A model generated the notes under the pieces. That model did not search any database, was not told where the DNA came from, and worked only from the letters and a program-made list of their open reading frames with translations. Below, piece by piece: positions 45,268 through 54,626 of a DNA stretch of 64,000 bases (the stretch's first letter is position 1; each line of letters opens with the position of its first letter). This DNA is from Acholeplasmatales bacterium (GTDB lineage Bacteria; Bacillota_I; Bacilli_A; Acholeplasmatales; Anaeroplasmataceae). The stretch covers positions 1 through 64,000 of the forward strand of contig CAAGAX010000037.1 in NCBI GenBank assembly GCA_900767915.1. The letters are read 5' to 3'. A program made the translations under genes and the position numbers.

Positions 45268-45996
45268 CTATAAACTATAAAGCTTCTTTATTTCATGAGG
45301 CTTTAATGCTCTATATTCTCCAACAGCTAACCCCTCAAGAGTAATACCACCAAAGGCTACTCTCTTAAGCTTTTTAACCTCAAATCCTACAGCCTCACAC
45401 ATTTTTCTAACCTGTCTATTACGACCCTCAGTTATTGTTATAGAAATTAAAGAAGAATTATTCTTTCTATCAAATGATATTATATCAACTAATGCTCTTT
45501 TAGTAATAATCCCATCAATTTGAACACCCTTAATAAGCTTTGTTATAGCCTCTTGGTTTATAATTCCATTAACTCTAACCTGATAAGTTTTTTCTACTTC
45601 CTTTTGACTTCTTGTAAGTCTATATGATAAATCTCCATCATTAGTAAAAAGTAAAACACCAGAAGTATCATAATCTAATCTTCCAATAGGGAAGATTCTT
45701 GTTTTTTTAGTTTCTGGGTCAATTAAATCCATGACAGTTCTTCTTCCCCTATCGTCTGATACTGTAGTAAGATATCCAGTTGGCTTATTCATCACATAAT
45801 AAACAAGCATTTGACGAGTTATAGGTTTTCCATCAACTTCAATTATATCTTTTTTGGATACTCTAGTACCTAGCTCAGATACTATATCGCCATTAACCCT
45901 AACTCTATTAGAGGTAATAAGCTCTTCACATTTTCTTCTACTTGCAACACCACATGCTGCCATTACTTTTTGTAATCTTTCTCTATTATCATCCAC
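45268..45996 (-). CDS. rluB: RluB-type pseudouridine synthase
   Basis: About 243 residues. An N-terminal S4 domain (ERLQKVMAACGVASRRKCEEL) and the catalytic Asp in GRLDYDTSG mark the RsuA/RluB group, which modifies 23S or 16S rRNA. I start it at GTG 45996, five bases after GGTGA and just after the predicted transcription start; an upstream ATG at 46047 would lie before the promoter -10. Confidence 0.93.
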   Translation of the reverse strand: MDDNRERLQKVMAACGVASRRKCEELITSNRVRVNGDIVSELGTRVSKKDIIEVDGKPITRQMLVYYVMNKPTGYLTTVSDDRGRRTVMDLIDPETKKTRIFPIGRLDYDTSGVLLFTNDGDLSYRLTRSQKEVEKTYQVRVNGIINQEAITKLIKGVQIDGIITKRALVDIISFDRKNNSSLISITITEGRNRQVRKMCEAVGFEVKKLKRVAFGGITLEGLAVGEYRALKPHEIKKLYSL

Positions 45997-46015
45997 GACA
46001 ATCACCACAAAATAA

Positions 46016-46044
46016 ATTATACTAAAAAAATAGTCAAAATACAA
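46016..46044 (-). promoter_or_regulatory. promoter of rluB (and cmk-rpsA, der)
   Basis: On the minus strand -35 TTGTAT (46039-46044), 17-base spacer, -10 TATAAT (46016-46021). The leader is only about a dozen bases. Confidence 0.7.
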
Positions 46045-46125
46045 CACAAAATAGATAATTAGTTTTTGCTTAAAAGCTGATAAGGAAAATAATCTATATA
46101 AATTTATAGCATTATAAAAATAAAA

Positions 46126-46623
46126 TTATATAAAAATAAAAAATAACAATAAGCATAATATAAAGCAAATAATATCGCATATTATTCCTATAATATATGC
46201 ATGATGAGTTTTTTTAATACCACATACACCAAAATATAATCCCATTACATATACAGTTGTATCATTACCACCCTGCAAGATAGCTGATACAATGCCTATA
46301 TTAGAATCAACACCATATTTTTTCATGATTTCTAGCATTAAAGATAAGGATGCATGAGATGATATTGGTCTAAAAATTCCTTGTAAAATTAAATCATGTG
46401 GAATAGATAAATCCATTAGTAAATCATTTAATATTTTAGAAGCCTTAAATACCTGTACAGAAATAATCATTACTAATAGGTAAGGAAATAATTCAAAACC
46501 CATTTTAAGTGAGTCCTTAGCTCCATTAATAAATGATTGATAAGCGTTATTTTTATTTATAATAGAAAATAATAATGTTAAAATAATAAAACCAAGTATT
46601 ATATAATAGCTAACGTTTTGCAA
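46126..46623 (-). CDS. spmB: spore maturation protein B
   Basis: A 165-residue membrane protein of the SpmB family (nucleoside-recognition-like). It has several helices and the RPISSHASLSLMLEIMKKYG and LQGGNDTTVYVM segments. In Bacillus SpmA and SpmB affect spore core dehydration. Its start overlaps spmA by 14 bases. Confidence 0.9.
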   Translation of the reverse strand: MQNVSYYIILGFIILTLLFSIINKNNAYQSFINGAKDSLKMGFELFPYLLVMIISVQVFKASKILNDLLMDLSIPHDLILQGIFRPISSHASLSLMLEIMKKYGVDSNIGIVSAILQGGNDTTVYVMGLYFGVCGIKKTHHAYIIGIICDIICFILCLLLFFIFI

Positions 46624-47191
46624 ATCTTCTCACTCCTATATCTAATGCAATAGCAGTTATAGTAACAATAATAGAAATAATAATTGTTAATGGAACTATA
46701 GAAACTGGATTTATGCTTCCCATTGATTTTCTAATGGCAATAATAGTAGTAGGAATTAAGCACACTCCTGAGGTATTAATTAAAAGAAATGTAATCATTT
46801 CAGGAGTAGCTTCTTCTTTATTATTAGCTGTTTTTTGAAGTTCTTTCATAGCTTTAAGACCAAATGGTGTTGCAGCACTTCCCATTGATAGCATATTCGC
46901 AATTAAATTCATTGCGATATATTGCAAGGCTAAAGAATCCTTATTAAGATTTTTAAAAAGAGGATGAATTATTTTTATTACAATTTTACTTAGAAATTTA
47001 AGTAAACCATTATCTTTTACAATTTCTAAAATTCCACCCCAAAATATTAATAAAGCATATATTTCAATAAACAAATAAAATGAGCTAATAGGACTTTCAA
47101 GTAATACATTTGTTACATCAGAAAATCTGTTAGTAAATAAGCTATAAATTATGCCTATTAATAATAAAGCTATAAATAAAATATTTGCCAT
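46610..47191 (-). CDS. spmA: spore maturation protein A
   Basis: About 193 residues, the partner of SpmB, with the IFWGGILEI helix, NMLSMGSAATPFGLKAM, and an LINTSGVCLIPTTIIA motif. I start it at ATG 47191 with AGGTGA five bases upstream; the GTG at 47200 overlaps that site. Confidence 0.9.
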   Translation of the reverse strand: MANILFIALLLIGIIYSLFTNRFSDVTNVLLESPISSFYLFIEIYALLIFWGGILEIVKDNGLLKFLSKIVIKIIHPLFKNLNKDSLALQYIAMNLIANMLSMGSAATPFGLKAMKELQKTANNKEEATPEMITFLLINTSGVCLIPTTIIAIRKSMGSINPVSIVPLTIIISIIVTITAIALDIGVRRFAKR

Positions 47192-47278
47192 ACTACTCAC
47201 CTAATAAAACTTATTCCTTCGATACAAAAAGTATTCTATAAAATAATATATTATAAAGTCCAGATAATATTTAAACAG

Positions 47279-47306
47279 TTGACAAATTATTCAACTATGA
47301 TATAAT
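47279..47306 (+). promoter_or_regulatory. distal promoter of the M18 aminopeptidase gene
   Basis: TTGACA (47279-47284), 16-base spacer, TATAAT (47301-47306) on the plus strand. A second TATAAT lies at 47361-47366, 17 bases after TTTAAT, giving two possible starts in tandem. Confidence 0.8.
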
Positions 47307-47397
47307 TCAATAAAAGAATAATATTATTTATTAACTCTTTAATATTATTCATAAAAATGCTATAATATTAGCATAAAATTTAAGGAGGAAAGAAAAA

Positions 47398-48768
47398 ATG
47401 TACGGAAAAAATGCATGGAAAAAATATACAGGCAATAAAATCGATGCTTTAATGCAATTTAATGAGGATTATAAGGATTTTATTTCTACTTGTAAGACTG
47501 AACGTGAATGTGTTAAATATTCAGTTGAGCTTTTAGAAAAGAATGGTTATAAAGATATCAATTCTTTTGATAAGATTCATACAGGCGATAAGGTATACGC
47601 AACTAATATGGGCAAAAATATTTGTGCCTTTATTATTGGTAAGGAGCCAATTGAAAATGGTATTAATGTATTAGGTGCTCATATTGATTCACCAAGAATA
47701 GATATAAAGCAAAATCCATTATATGAAAAGAATGATATGGCATTATTAGATACTCATTATTATGGTGGTATTGTTAAATATCAATGGGTTACAAGACCTC
47801 TTGCAATACATGGTGTTGTGTGCAAAAAGGATGGAACAGTTGTTAATATTTCAATTGGTGAAAATGAAACAGACCCAGTATTCTGTATTACAGATTTATT
47901 ACCACATTTAGCACAGGATAAAAACACAAAGCCTGGTACAAAGGTAATTGAAGGTGAAGATTTAGATATCACTATTGGACATATGCCACTTGAAAATGAA
48001 GAAAAGGATGCAGTTAAAGCCGTTGTATTAAAGCTATTAAAAGAGCTTTATAATATTGAAGAAGAGGATTTATTATCAAGCGAATTAGAAATTGTACCTC
48101 AAGGTAAAGCTAGAGATTTAGGATTTGATCGTTCAATGGTAATTGGATATGGTCATGACGATAGAGTATGTGCTTATACTTCTTTAAGAGCAGTATTAGA
48201 TAGTGAGGTATGTGATAGAACTGTTTGTGCATGGCTTGTTGATAAAGAGGAAATTGGTTCTGTTGGAGCAACAGGTGCACATTCAAAATGGTTTGAAAAT
48301 GTACTTGCTGAACTAATCAATAAGCAGGATTCATATAATGACTTAAAGCTAAGACACGCTTTAACAAAAACAAAAATGCTATCAAGTGATGTTTCAGCAG
48401 GCTTTGATCCATTATATCCTCAAGTATTTGAATCTAAAAATGCTGCATATTTAGGAAGAGGTATTACTTTCAACAAATATACAGGTGCTAGAGGAAAGAG
48501 TGGATGCAATGATGCTGCTCCTGAATTTATGGCCCAAATTAGAGAAGTAATGGATTCAAATGATATTTATTTCCAAACAGCAGAGCTTGGTAAGGTTGAT
48601 GCTGGTGGAGGAGGAACAATAGCTTATATTCTTGGTAATTATGCTATGAACGTTATTGATGCTGGTATTCCTGTTCTTTCAATGCATGCTCCATGTGAGG
48701 TTGTATCTAAGGTTGATGTTTATGAAGCTTATTTAGCTTATAAAGTATTCATTAAGGATATAAAGTAA
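47398..48768 (+). CDS. apeA: M18-family aminopeptidase
   Basis: A 456-residue cytosolic zinc aminopeptidase (aspartyl aminopeptidase type). Zn ligands are seen in GAHIDSPR, GHDDR, DKEEIGS and SMHAPCE; FNKYTGARGKSG is also typical. It trims N-terminal acidic or neutral residues from peptides. AAGGAGG precedes the ATG. It is divergent from spmAB. Confidence 0.95.
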   Translation: MYGKNAWKKYTGNKIDALMQFNEDYKDFISTCKTERECVKYSVELLEKNGYKDINSFDKIHTGDKVYATNMGKNICAFIIGKEPIENGINVLGAHIDSPRIDIKQNPLYEKNDMALLDTHYYGGIVKYQWVTRPLAIHGVVCKKDGTVVNISIGENETDPVFCITDLLPHLAQDKNTKPGTKVIEGEDLDITIGHMPLENEEKDAVKAVVLKLLKELYNIEEEDLLSSELEIVPQGKARDLGFDRSMVIGYGHDDRVCAYTSLRAVLDSEVCDRTVCAWLVDKEEIGSVGATGAHSKWFENVLAELINKQDSYNDLKLRHALTKTKMLSSDVSAGFDPLYPQVFESKNAAYLGRGITFNKYTGARGKSGCNDAAPEFMAQIREVMDSNDIYFQTAELGKVDAGGGGTIAYILGNYAMNVIDAGIPVLSMHAPCEVVSKVDVYEAYLAYKVFIKDIK

Positions 48769-48773
48769 AATGA

Positions 48774-48808
48774 ATTTTAAAAAGGAAATTATTGTATTTC
48801 CTTTTTAT
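48774..48808 (+). terminator. terminator of the aminopeptidase gene
   Basis: AAAAAGGAAAT pairs with ATTTCCTTTTT, followed by ATTTT. Confidence 0.8.
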
Positions 48809-48813
48809 TTTGC

Positions 48814-48842
48814 AAAAAAAGAGTCCTTATAATAAAGACTCC
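48814..48842 (-). terminator. terminator after udk
   Basis: GAGTC (48821-48825) pairs with GACTC (48837-48841), followed by seven T on the minus strand. It almost touches the udk stop. Confidence 0.75.
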
Positions 48843-49462
48843 TACTTATTAATAATATTATTTATTTTGTTAGCTAAAATATCAATAGCCATATCGTGCT
48901 TAGTATCATTAGGAATTATTATATCAGCATATCTTTTGGTAGGTGCTACATAAGAATCATACATAGGCTTTACTGTAGATAAATATTGACTGATAACATC
49001 ATCAACAGCTCTTCCTCGTTCTTTGATATCTCTTCTTAATCTTCTAATAAATCTAATATCAGCTTCACTTTCAACAAAAATTTGAATATCAGCTAAATCT
49101 CTTATATCCTTATCATATAATGCTAGAATACCTTCTACTATTATTACAGATGTATGCTTAATATGTATAATTTCATTACTTCTATTATGGTTAATAAAAT
49201 CATATACTGGACAATCAATATCTTTATTATTTAATAAATCGAAGATATGCTTTTTTAATAACTCCATATCAATAGAGTCAGGATGATCATAATTTATCTT
49301 TTTTCTTCTCTCTAATGATATATTATCATTTCTTTTATAATAATTATCCATTGTTAAAATAGATATACTATTTTCATTAAAATGAGATAGGAGCTTATTA
49401 ACAACTGTTGTTTTTCCACTAGCTGTACCTCCAGCAATTAATATTAATATTGGTTTTTCCAT
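48842..49462 (-). CDS. udk: uridine kinase
   Basis: About 206 residues. P-loop GGTASGKTT, the DNYYKRND substrate loop, DHPDSID and RRLRRDIKERGR. It phosphorylates uridine and cytidine in pyrimidine salvage. Start at ATG 49462 with GGAGG upstream rather than the overlapping GTG 49474. Confidence 0.94.
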   Translation of the reverse strand: MEKPILILIAGGTASGKTTVVNKLLSHFNENSISILTMDNYYKRNDNISLERRKKINYDHPDSIDMELLKKHIFDLLNNKDIDCPVYDFINHNRSNEIIHIKHTSVIIVEGILALYDKDIRDLADIQIFVESEADIRFIRRLRRDIKERGRAVDDVISQYLSTVKPMYDSYVAPTKRYADIIIPNDTKHDMAIDILANKINNIINK

Positions 49463-49473
49463 ATTTTCCTCCA

Positions 49474-50121
49474 CTAATCCTTTATAATAATAGCATTATA
49501 TTCTAATAAATGAGAATTGCTATTTAAGGTTTGTTCATATAAATAAATACTATTTAAATTTTCACAATATATAAATGCATCAATCCCAATTGTAATACAG
49601 CTTTTTGGAATAGTAATACTATTTATATTTGTTTCTCCAAATGACATTGAACCAATATTAATTGTATTATTCAAATCAACATTTTTTAAATTTTTACATT
49701 TAAAAAAACTAGAGCCTCCTATCTTACTAGCACCAATAGTAAGATTATCTAAAGAATAACAATAGCTAAATGCTCCTCTTTCAATTGTATTTACATAGCT
49801 TAAATCAATTTCCTTTAAATTTTCGCATTCACTAAATGCTAATCTACCTATTATTTTTATTTTACTACTATCCTCAAATTTAATCACTTCTAGATTTTTA
49901 TGCTTATAAAAGGAACGAGATGAAAATCCACAAACATCTTTACCATTATATGTACTTGCTATAGTATATTCTTTACTATCACCATAAGCAAAAGACACTA
50001 AATATCCATCATATTCTTCACAATATTCATATGTTAGCCTAGGTATATTAAAAAACAAAATAAAACCTAAGGCAATTGATAAAATACCTATACAAATTAT
50101 AATCTTATATCTTAATTTCAT
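49474..50121 (-). CDS. BspA-type leucine-rich-repeat membrane-anchored protein
   Basis: A 215-residue protein with an N-terminal membrane helix (residues 7-26) and about six BspA-like (LRR_5) repeats of the form LxxIxFxxxSxxxIGxxAFxxCxxL. The repeats face outward and probably bind a ligand or surface. It is small for this group, lacks a signal cleavage site and wall anchor, and sits between udk and a pseudouridine synthase gene with an ATGA junction. Confidence 0.85.
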   Translation of the reverse strand: MKLRYKIIICIGILSIALGFILFFNIPRLTYEYCEEYDGYLVSFAYGDSKEYTIASTYNGKDVCGFSSRSFYKHKNLEVIKFEDSSKIKIIGRLAFSECENLKEIDLSYVNTIERGAFSYCYSLDNLTIGASKIGGSSFFKCKNLKNVDLNNTINIGSMSFGETNINSITIPKSCITIGIDAFIYCENLNSIYLYEQTLNSNSHLLEYNAIIIKD

Positions 50122-50972
50122 AATAATTTCTCCATATCGATTGGAAGTCCTATTTCAAGGTTTATATTTTTGTTTATGGCTAAATGATAAAAAGAAAGTT
50201 TATAGGAATGTAAAGCTACTCTATCTAAGTATCTATTACTACCTCCATATAAAATATCACCTATTAAAGGATGTCCTAAATAAGACATATGAACTCTAAT
50301 TTGATGTGTTCTACCTGTTTCTAGTAATAAAGAAACTAATGTATAATTAGGATATTCTTTAATAACTTTATAATTAGTTATAGATAAACTACCTGTTTTT
50401 GATACTCTTTTTTTCTTAGAATTGTGTCTATCATCACCAATAGGAAGATCAATAGTACCTTCTTTTTTATTAAATTTACCAGATACTATTGCTAGATAAA
50501 ATCTTTTAAGCTCATGTGTTGAAATAATATAATTAATATATGAATGCATTAAAATATCCTTAGCATAAATAATAATACCTGTAGTATCAAAATCAAGTCT
50601 ATGACAAAAGCGAACATTCAAGCTATAGCCCTTTTTAAAATAATAGCCAGCAACTAGATTTGATAAAGAATTACATTTTGATTTATCATCATCATGAATA
50701 ATAATATTTTTAGGCTTATTAATTATTAATAAATATTCATCCTCATAAATAATATCAATTTTTTTAAAAACAGGCTTATAATCTATTTCCTCATTTAATA
50801 TTATTGATACAATATCACCTATGTTAACAATACTATTTTCTTTTGCAATAATATTATTAATTAAAACTCTTTTTTCTAAAAACAAAGTATAAATTTTAGA
50901 TTTAGACAAATGATATTGTAATAAATATTCTCTAATAGTAGATTTTTTATATACGTTATATTTGAATATCAT
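50118..50972 (-). CDS. rluD: RluA/RluD-family pseudouridine synthase
   Basis: About 284 residues with an N-terminal S4-like domain (LSKSKIYTLFLEKRVLINN) and the catalytic Asp in HRLDFDTTG, then GRTHQIRVHMSYLGHPLIGD. RluD modifies helix 69 of 23S rRNA, but the exact target here is inferred. Start uncertain: ATG 50972 has no clear ribosome site, and a TTG at 50993 is in frame. It overlaps the upstream gene. Confidence 0.88.
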   Translation of the reverse strand: MIFKYNVYKKSTIREYLLQYHLSKSKIYTLFLEKRVLINNIIAKENSIVNIGDIVSIILNEEIDYKPVFKKIDIIYEDEYLLIINKPKNIIIHDDDKSKCNSLSNLVAGYYFKKGYSLNVRFCHRLDFDTTGIIIYAKDILMHSYINYIISTHELKRFYLAIVSGKFNKKEGTIDLPIGDDRHNSKKKRVSKTGSLSITNYKVIKEYPNYTLVSLLLETGRTHQIRVHMSYLGHPLIGDILYGGSNRYLDRVALHSYKLSFYHLAINKNINLEIGLPIDMEKLL

Positions 50973-52089
50973 CGGTAATATACTTTGTATCAATTAAACC
51001 TATATTTCCATCACGCTTAATTACACTATAAGGTAATCCTCTTATTATTATAGAAATACAATCACCCTTTTTAACGGATAGAAATTGATTTGTTGCGTCA
51101 TAGGAATAATATTTATTATTAATCTCGTCCTTATAAACAAATGAAGAATGAACCCACATTTCAATATTAGTTCTTATATGCCTAACTAATAGATAATCCA
51201 AATCACTATCTAATATTTCTATTTCGTTATCTTGATATGTTAAATTAATTAAAGTTGAAGGTCTATCATATATAACGTCCTTCTTCATTATATATTTTTC
51301 ATAATGATCAGTATATGTAAATCTAAAGCTCATTGAAGCTAATGATTCAAGAATAACAAAATTAAGCTGTCCACCTTTAACAATATGATTTCCACCATCA
51401 ATTGATATTATTTTCTTTCTGAAATCAAATATTGGATTACAATTAGAAATATCCTTTCGATAATTTCTAGTAGGATAATGACCAACTATTGTTATATATT
51501 TTTGAGGCTTAGCCAATTCATAATAATTATCATATTTTAATAAAGATATTGCATACTTTGGGATATTATCTATATTATCAATACCTCCATGTACTAATAC
51601 AATTTCATTATTAATAATAATTAAATCATCTAAAGAATCAATAAAATTATAGAAATCAGGATATTTTTCCATAATCATTTCTTTAAATTTATTAACATCC
51701 ATATCATAAGAAATTGGAATATTATTTTCAACTGCAATATCAGTTAATATACTTTTTTTCTTCTCATTAATATATTTTAAAAGCTTTTCATTTTGATCCT
51801 TTGGTAAAATAAATCTTAAAACCTCATCACAATTACCACTCATAGGATAAACATTATTTTTTTTTGATAATTCCATTACATAGCGTAAGGTCTCTAAATT
51901 CTTACCTAAGTCTCCTTTTTCAATAATATCACCAATAATAAATAAATAATCATCATTATTGAACTTTATTTTTGTTAAGCCTTCCTTAAAAGAAGAAATA
52001 TCACCATGAATATCACTTACAAAGATAATTCTTTTATGAATATCAAGATTAAGTTTTCTAGTTTTTGTTTTCTTCTTTAATTCTATCAT
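50956..52089 (-). CDS. metallophosphoesterase with SH3-like tail
   Basis: A 377-residue calcineurin-type phosphoesterase. Metal and active-site motifs are in order: DIHGD (28-32), GDIIEKGD, GNCDE, VHGG and GHYPTRN. Residues from about 270 form beta-rich, SH3-like strands. The fold fits ApaH/PrpE-type enzymes. The long start overlaps queH by 32 bases. The Cys in GNCDE replaces the usual His of GNHE, as in some PrpE-like proteins. Confidence 0.8.
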   Translation of the reverse strand: MIELKKKTKTRKLNLDIHKRIIFVSDIHGDISSFKEGLTKIKFNNDDYLFIIGDIIEKGDLGKNLETLRYVMELSKKNNVYPMSGNCDEVLRFILPKDQNEKLLKYINEKKKSILTDIAVENNIPISYDMDVNKFKEMIMEKYPDFYNFIDSLDDLIIINNEIVLVHGGIDNIDNIPKYAISLLKYDNYYELAKPQKYITIVGHYPTRNYRKDISNCNPIFDFRKKIISIDGGNHIVKGGQLNFVILESLASMSFRFTYTDHYEKYIMKKDVIYDRPSTLINLTYQDNEIEILDSDLDYLLVRHIRTNIEMWVHSSFVYKDEINNKYYSYDATNQFLSVKKGDCISIIIRGLPYSVIKRDGNIGLIDTKYITDDIQI

Positions 52090-52687
52090 GCTTTTCTCTT
52101 TCCTCTAATGAATATTTACAGCCACAATAATCCTGTCTATATAATGAGTATTCCTTTGATAATTCAATAGAATGTTTATAGCCTTCTTCTTTCTTGAAAT
52201 TTGAATATAAATAGCTTACGCCATATTTTTCTTCAAGCATATAGCCTATTTCATTAATCCATTTTTCAACCTTATAAGGTGAAATAGATAATGTTGTTGT
52301 AAAAAAATCAAAATTATATTTTTTAGCCATTAAAGCAGTTTTTTCTAATCTTAATTTATAGCAATTATAACATCTATTACTTTTTTCACCTAAATTTTCT
52401 AAGCCTTTGACAGCATCATAATAATCATTTGGATTATAAGAATCAAAAATAACATTTATATTATTATCTATTTTTTTAACAAAGCTTTCTATTTCTTCTA
52501 GTCTCTTATAAAACTCTGATGATGGATAAATATTATCATTAGAAAAGAAAATAGTTATATTAAAATAATCTTTAAGCAATAGCAAGGTATGACTAGAGCA
52601 TGGAGCACAACAAGAATGTAAAAGTAATCTTGGCTTATTATTTAAATTTGAAATAAATTCCTTAAAATCATTATAATTATCAATCAT
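52058..52687 (-). CDS. queH: epoxyqueuosine reductase QueH
   Basis: A 209-residue QueH, the last step of queuosine synthesis in tRNA. The cysteine set is visible: HSCCAPC (Cys26, 27, 30), RCYNC and DYCGCKYS, which bind an iron-sulfur cluster and an additional metal. A weak ribosome site precedes the ATG. The following phosphoesterase gene overlaps it. Confidence 0.93.
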   Translation of the reverse strand: MIDNYNDFKEFISNLNNKPRLLLHSCCAPCSSHTLLLLKDYFNITIFFSNDNIYPSSEFYKRLEEIESFVKKIDNNINVIFDSYNPNDYYDAVKGLENLGEKSNRCYNCYKLRLEKTALMAKKYNFDFFTTTLSISPYKVEKWINEIGYMLEEKYGVSYLYSNFKKEEGYKHSIELSKEYSLYRQDYCGCKYSLEEREKHDRIKEENKN

Positions 52688-52775
52688 TTAATATAAAGCT
52701 CTTTTCGTAAATTTTAAATTTCAAAACATATTATATAATATTTAGACAAAATAGTATAGAAAAAAATATTTATTT

Positions 52776-52803
52776 TTGTTTTTTTAATAAAATATGATAT
52801 AAT
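52776..52803 (+). promoter_or_regulatory. promoter of the CarD-like gene
   Basis: TTGTTT (52776-52781), 16-base spacer, TATAAT (52798-52803), then AAGGAGG before the ATG. Confidence 0.75.
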
Positions 52804-52848
52804 AAAATAAATGGTAAAGCTTTGTTTAAACTTTAAGGAGGTTATAGA

Positions 52849-53349
52849 ATGCTAGAAATTAATGATATTATCATTTATACAACTTATGGAATTTGTAAAA
52901 TTAAAAATAAAATTACAATGAATTTAAATGGTAATAGCAATGAATATTTTGTGTTAATACCTCTTACAGATGCTAAAACAGAAATAACAATTCCAATAGC
53001 TAATTCATTAATTATGTCTAGGGTTCTTCCTCTTTTAGATAAAAATCAGATATTAACAATTATAAATGAAATTCCTTTTATTGATACATATTGGATAGAT
53101 AATGATAATGAAAGAAAAAAAGAATTTTCTGATATAATCAAAAAAGGAGATAGACGTCAAACTATTAAACTTATTAAATCTATTAAAAATCATCAAAACG
53201 GACTTAAGGGTAAAGGTAGAAAGCTCCATGCTACTGATGAATCAGCAATGAAGGATGCATTAAAGCTAATTCTTGATGAATTCTCTTATGTTTTAGATAG
53301 AGATAGAAATGATTTATTAAATGAATTAAATATAATTTTTGAAAAATAG
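52849..53349 (+). CDS. CarD/CdnL-family transcription regulator
   Basis: A 166-residue protein with an N-terminal CarD/TRCF RNAP-interacting domain (INDIIIYTTYGICKIKNK, YFVLIPL, ITIPI at about 43-70) and a helical C-terminal domain (residues about 80-166). Such proteins bind the RNA polymerase beta subunit and stabilise open complexes at rRNA and growth promoters. Own promoter and terminator, so monocistronic. Confidence 0.85.
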   Translation: MLEINDIIIYTTYGICKIKNKITMNLNGNSNEYFVLIPLTDAKTEITIPIANSLIMSRVLPLLDKNQILTIINEIPFIDTYWIDNDNERKKEFSDIIKKGDRRQTIKLIKSIKNHQNGLKGKGRKLHATDESAMKDALKLILDEFSYVLDRDRNDLLNELNIIFEK

Positions 53350-53356
53350 AAAATTA

Positions 53357-53385
53357 AGTCCTTATTATATAAGGATTTTTTTTTT
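53357..53385 (+). terminator. terminator of the CarD-like gene
   Basis: TCCTTAT pairs with ATAAGGA, followed by ten T. Confidence 0.85.
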
Positions 53386-53386
53386 A

Positions 53387-53415
53387 AAAAAAACACTATA
53401 TTTAATAATATAGTG
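53387..53415 (-). terminator. terminator after the HAD gene
   Basis: CACTATAT (53394-53401) and ATATAGTG (53408-53415) pair, T-run on the minus strand. Confidence 0.8.
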
Positions 53416-54111
53416 CTAAGAATTTATTACCTCAGTTAATAAATCATTTAAATACATTTTTTTAAAATTGATAGCCTTATTATGATTATTCATTAAATAA
53501 TCTAAAATGATGATTCTATCAAAGCCTTCTGGTAATTCTTTAAAATCATCATCCATATCATTGCCTATCATTATACATTCGTTAGGATTAAGATTTAATT
53601 TATCTAAAATTTCCTCATAATATTTCTTATGAGGTTTACAATAATGAGAATTTTCATATGATGTAATAAAAGAAAAATCATCCTTTGTTAATTCACACCA
53701 GCTCATTCTTTCTAATGTAGCATCTAAAGGAAAAATAGGCTGAGTTGCAAGTATAAGATTATAATTTTTCTTTTTAAGGGCATCAATTAATAATCTTGTA
53801 GTACTATTTTTTGAAACTATAGCTTTAATATTTTTAAATTCATTTTGATAAAAATTATTAAAGAATGGTTCATGTTGTCTTATATTAGGATATTTTAATT
53901 CTAATAATGACCAAAATAGTTCTTCATTTGTTTTTTTACCATCATTTTCAATTGTTAAATAAACAGCCTTCAAAAAATCCTTGATAAATTCTTTGTCATA
54001 GCCAATTTCTTTAATCTTTAAGCCCAAAAAATACATATATTGATTTATAAATTCATTTTGATCCATTTGAAGTAAGGTAGAATCTAAATCAAAAAATATA
54101 TTTTTTCTCAT
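53416..54111 (-). CDS. HAD-family hydrolase
   Basis: A 231-residue haloacid dehalogenase-type phosphatase. The nucleophile Asp8 and acid Asp10 are in FFDLDSTL, and motif IV is GNDMDDD. A helical cap lies between. Substrate unknown. Its ATG overlaps the flavin reductase stop by 4 bases. Confidence 0.88.
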   Translation of the reverse strand: MRKNIFFDLDSTLLQMDQNEFINQYMYFLGLKIKEIGYDKEFIKDFLKAVYLTIENDGKKTNEELFWSLLELKYPNIRQHEPFFNNFYQNEFKNIKAIVSKNSTTRLLIDALKKKNYNLILATQPIFPLDATLERMSWCELTKDDFSFITSYENSHYCKPHKKYYEEILDKLNLNPNECIMIGNDMDDDFKELPEGFDRIIILDYLMNNHNKAINFKKMYLNDLLTEVINS

Positions 54112-54617
54112 TCTTCATTTACCAAAAATTGCTTAATTTCACAAATATACATAGTATGCATATCATTATTACTATAATATCTATCCTTAATATTATCAGG
54201 CAATTTATCATATGGAATATCAATTGAATATAGCTTTTTTGTTTTAAAAACATAACTAGCCTCTTTAAGATAATAGCCATTATAATCAGGATCATAGGTT
54301 AAATGTACCCCTGCTTCTAAAGGCTTATTAATATCTCTACCTGATTTATTTCCAAATAATAATTTTGCATTCTTATATTCATCATTCAAAAAAGATAAAG
54401 TTACTGAATCAGATTTTTCAATAAATTCATGGGTATATCTAGATTTACGAACAAATACAAAAATAACATCTAAACCCCAAAGCTCACCAATTCCACCCCA
54501 GGATACAGTCATTCCATTAACTCCATTTGTTTTATCACCTGCAGTTAATATTGCGTTACTATTTTTTATTTCATCAATAAAGTTTTTTTTATAATCAATT
54601 ATTTTTTTCTTTAGCAT
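54108..54617 (-). CDS. flavin reductase-like protein
   Basis: A 169-residue flavin-binding split-barrel protein: NAILTAGDKTNGVNGMTVSWGGIGELWG binds FMN, and VFVRKSRYTHEFIEKS follows. Members reduce flavins or act as small flavoenzymes. AGGAGG precedes the ATG. Confidence 0.85.
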   Translation of the reverse strand: MLKKKIIDYKKNFIDEIKNSNAILTAGDKTNGVNGMTVSWGGIGELWGLDVIFVFVRKSRYTHEFIEKSDSVTLSFLNDEYKNAKLLFGNKSGRDINKPLEAGVHLTYDPDYNGYYLKEASYVFKTKKLYSIDIPYDKLPDNIKDRYYSNNDMHTMYICEIKQFLVNEE

Positions 54618-54626
54618 AAATACCTC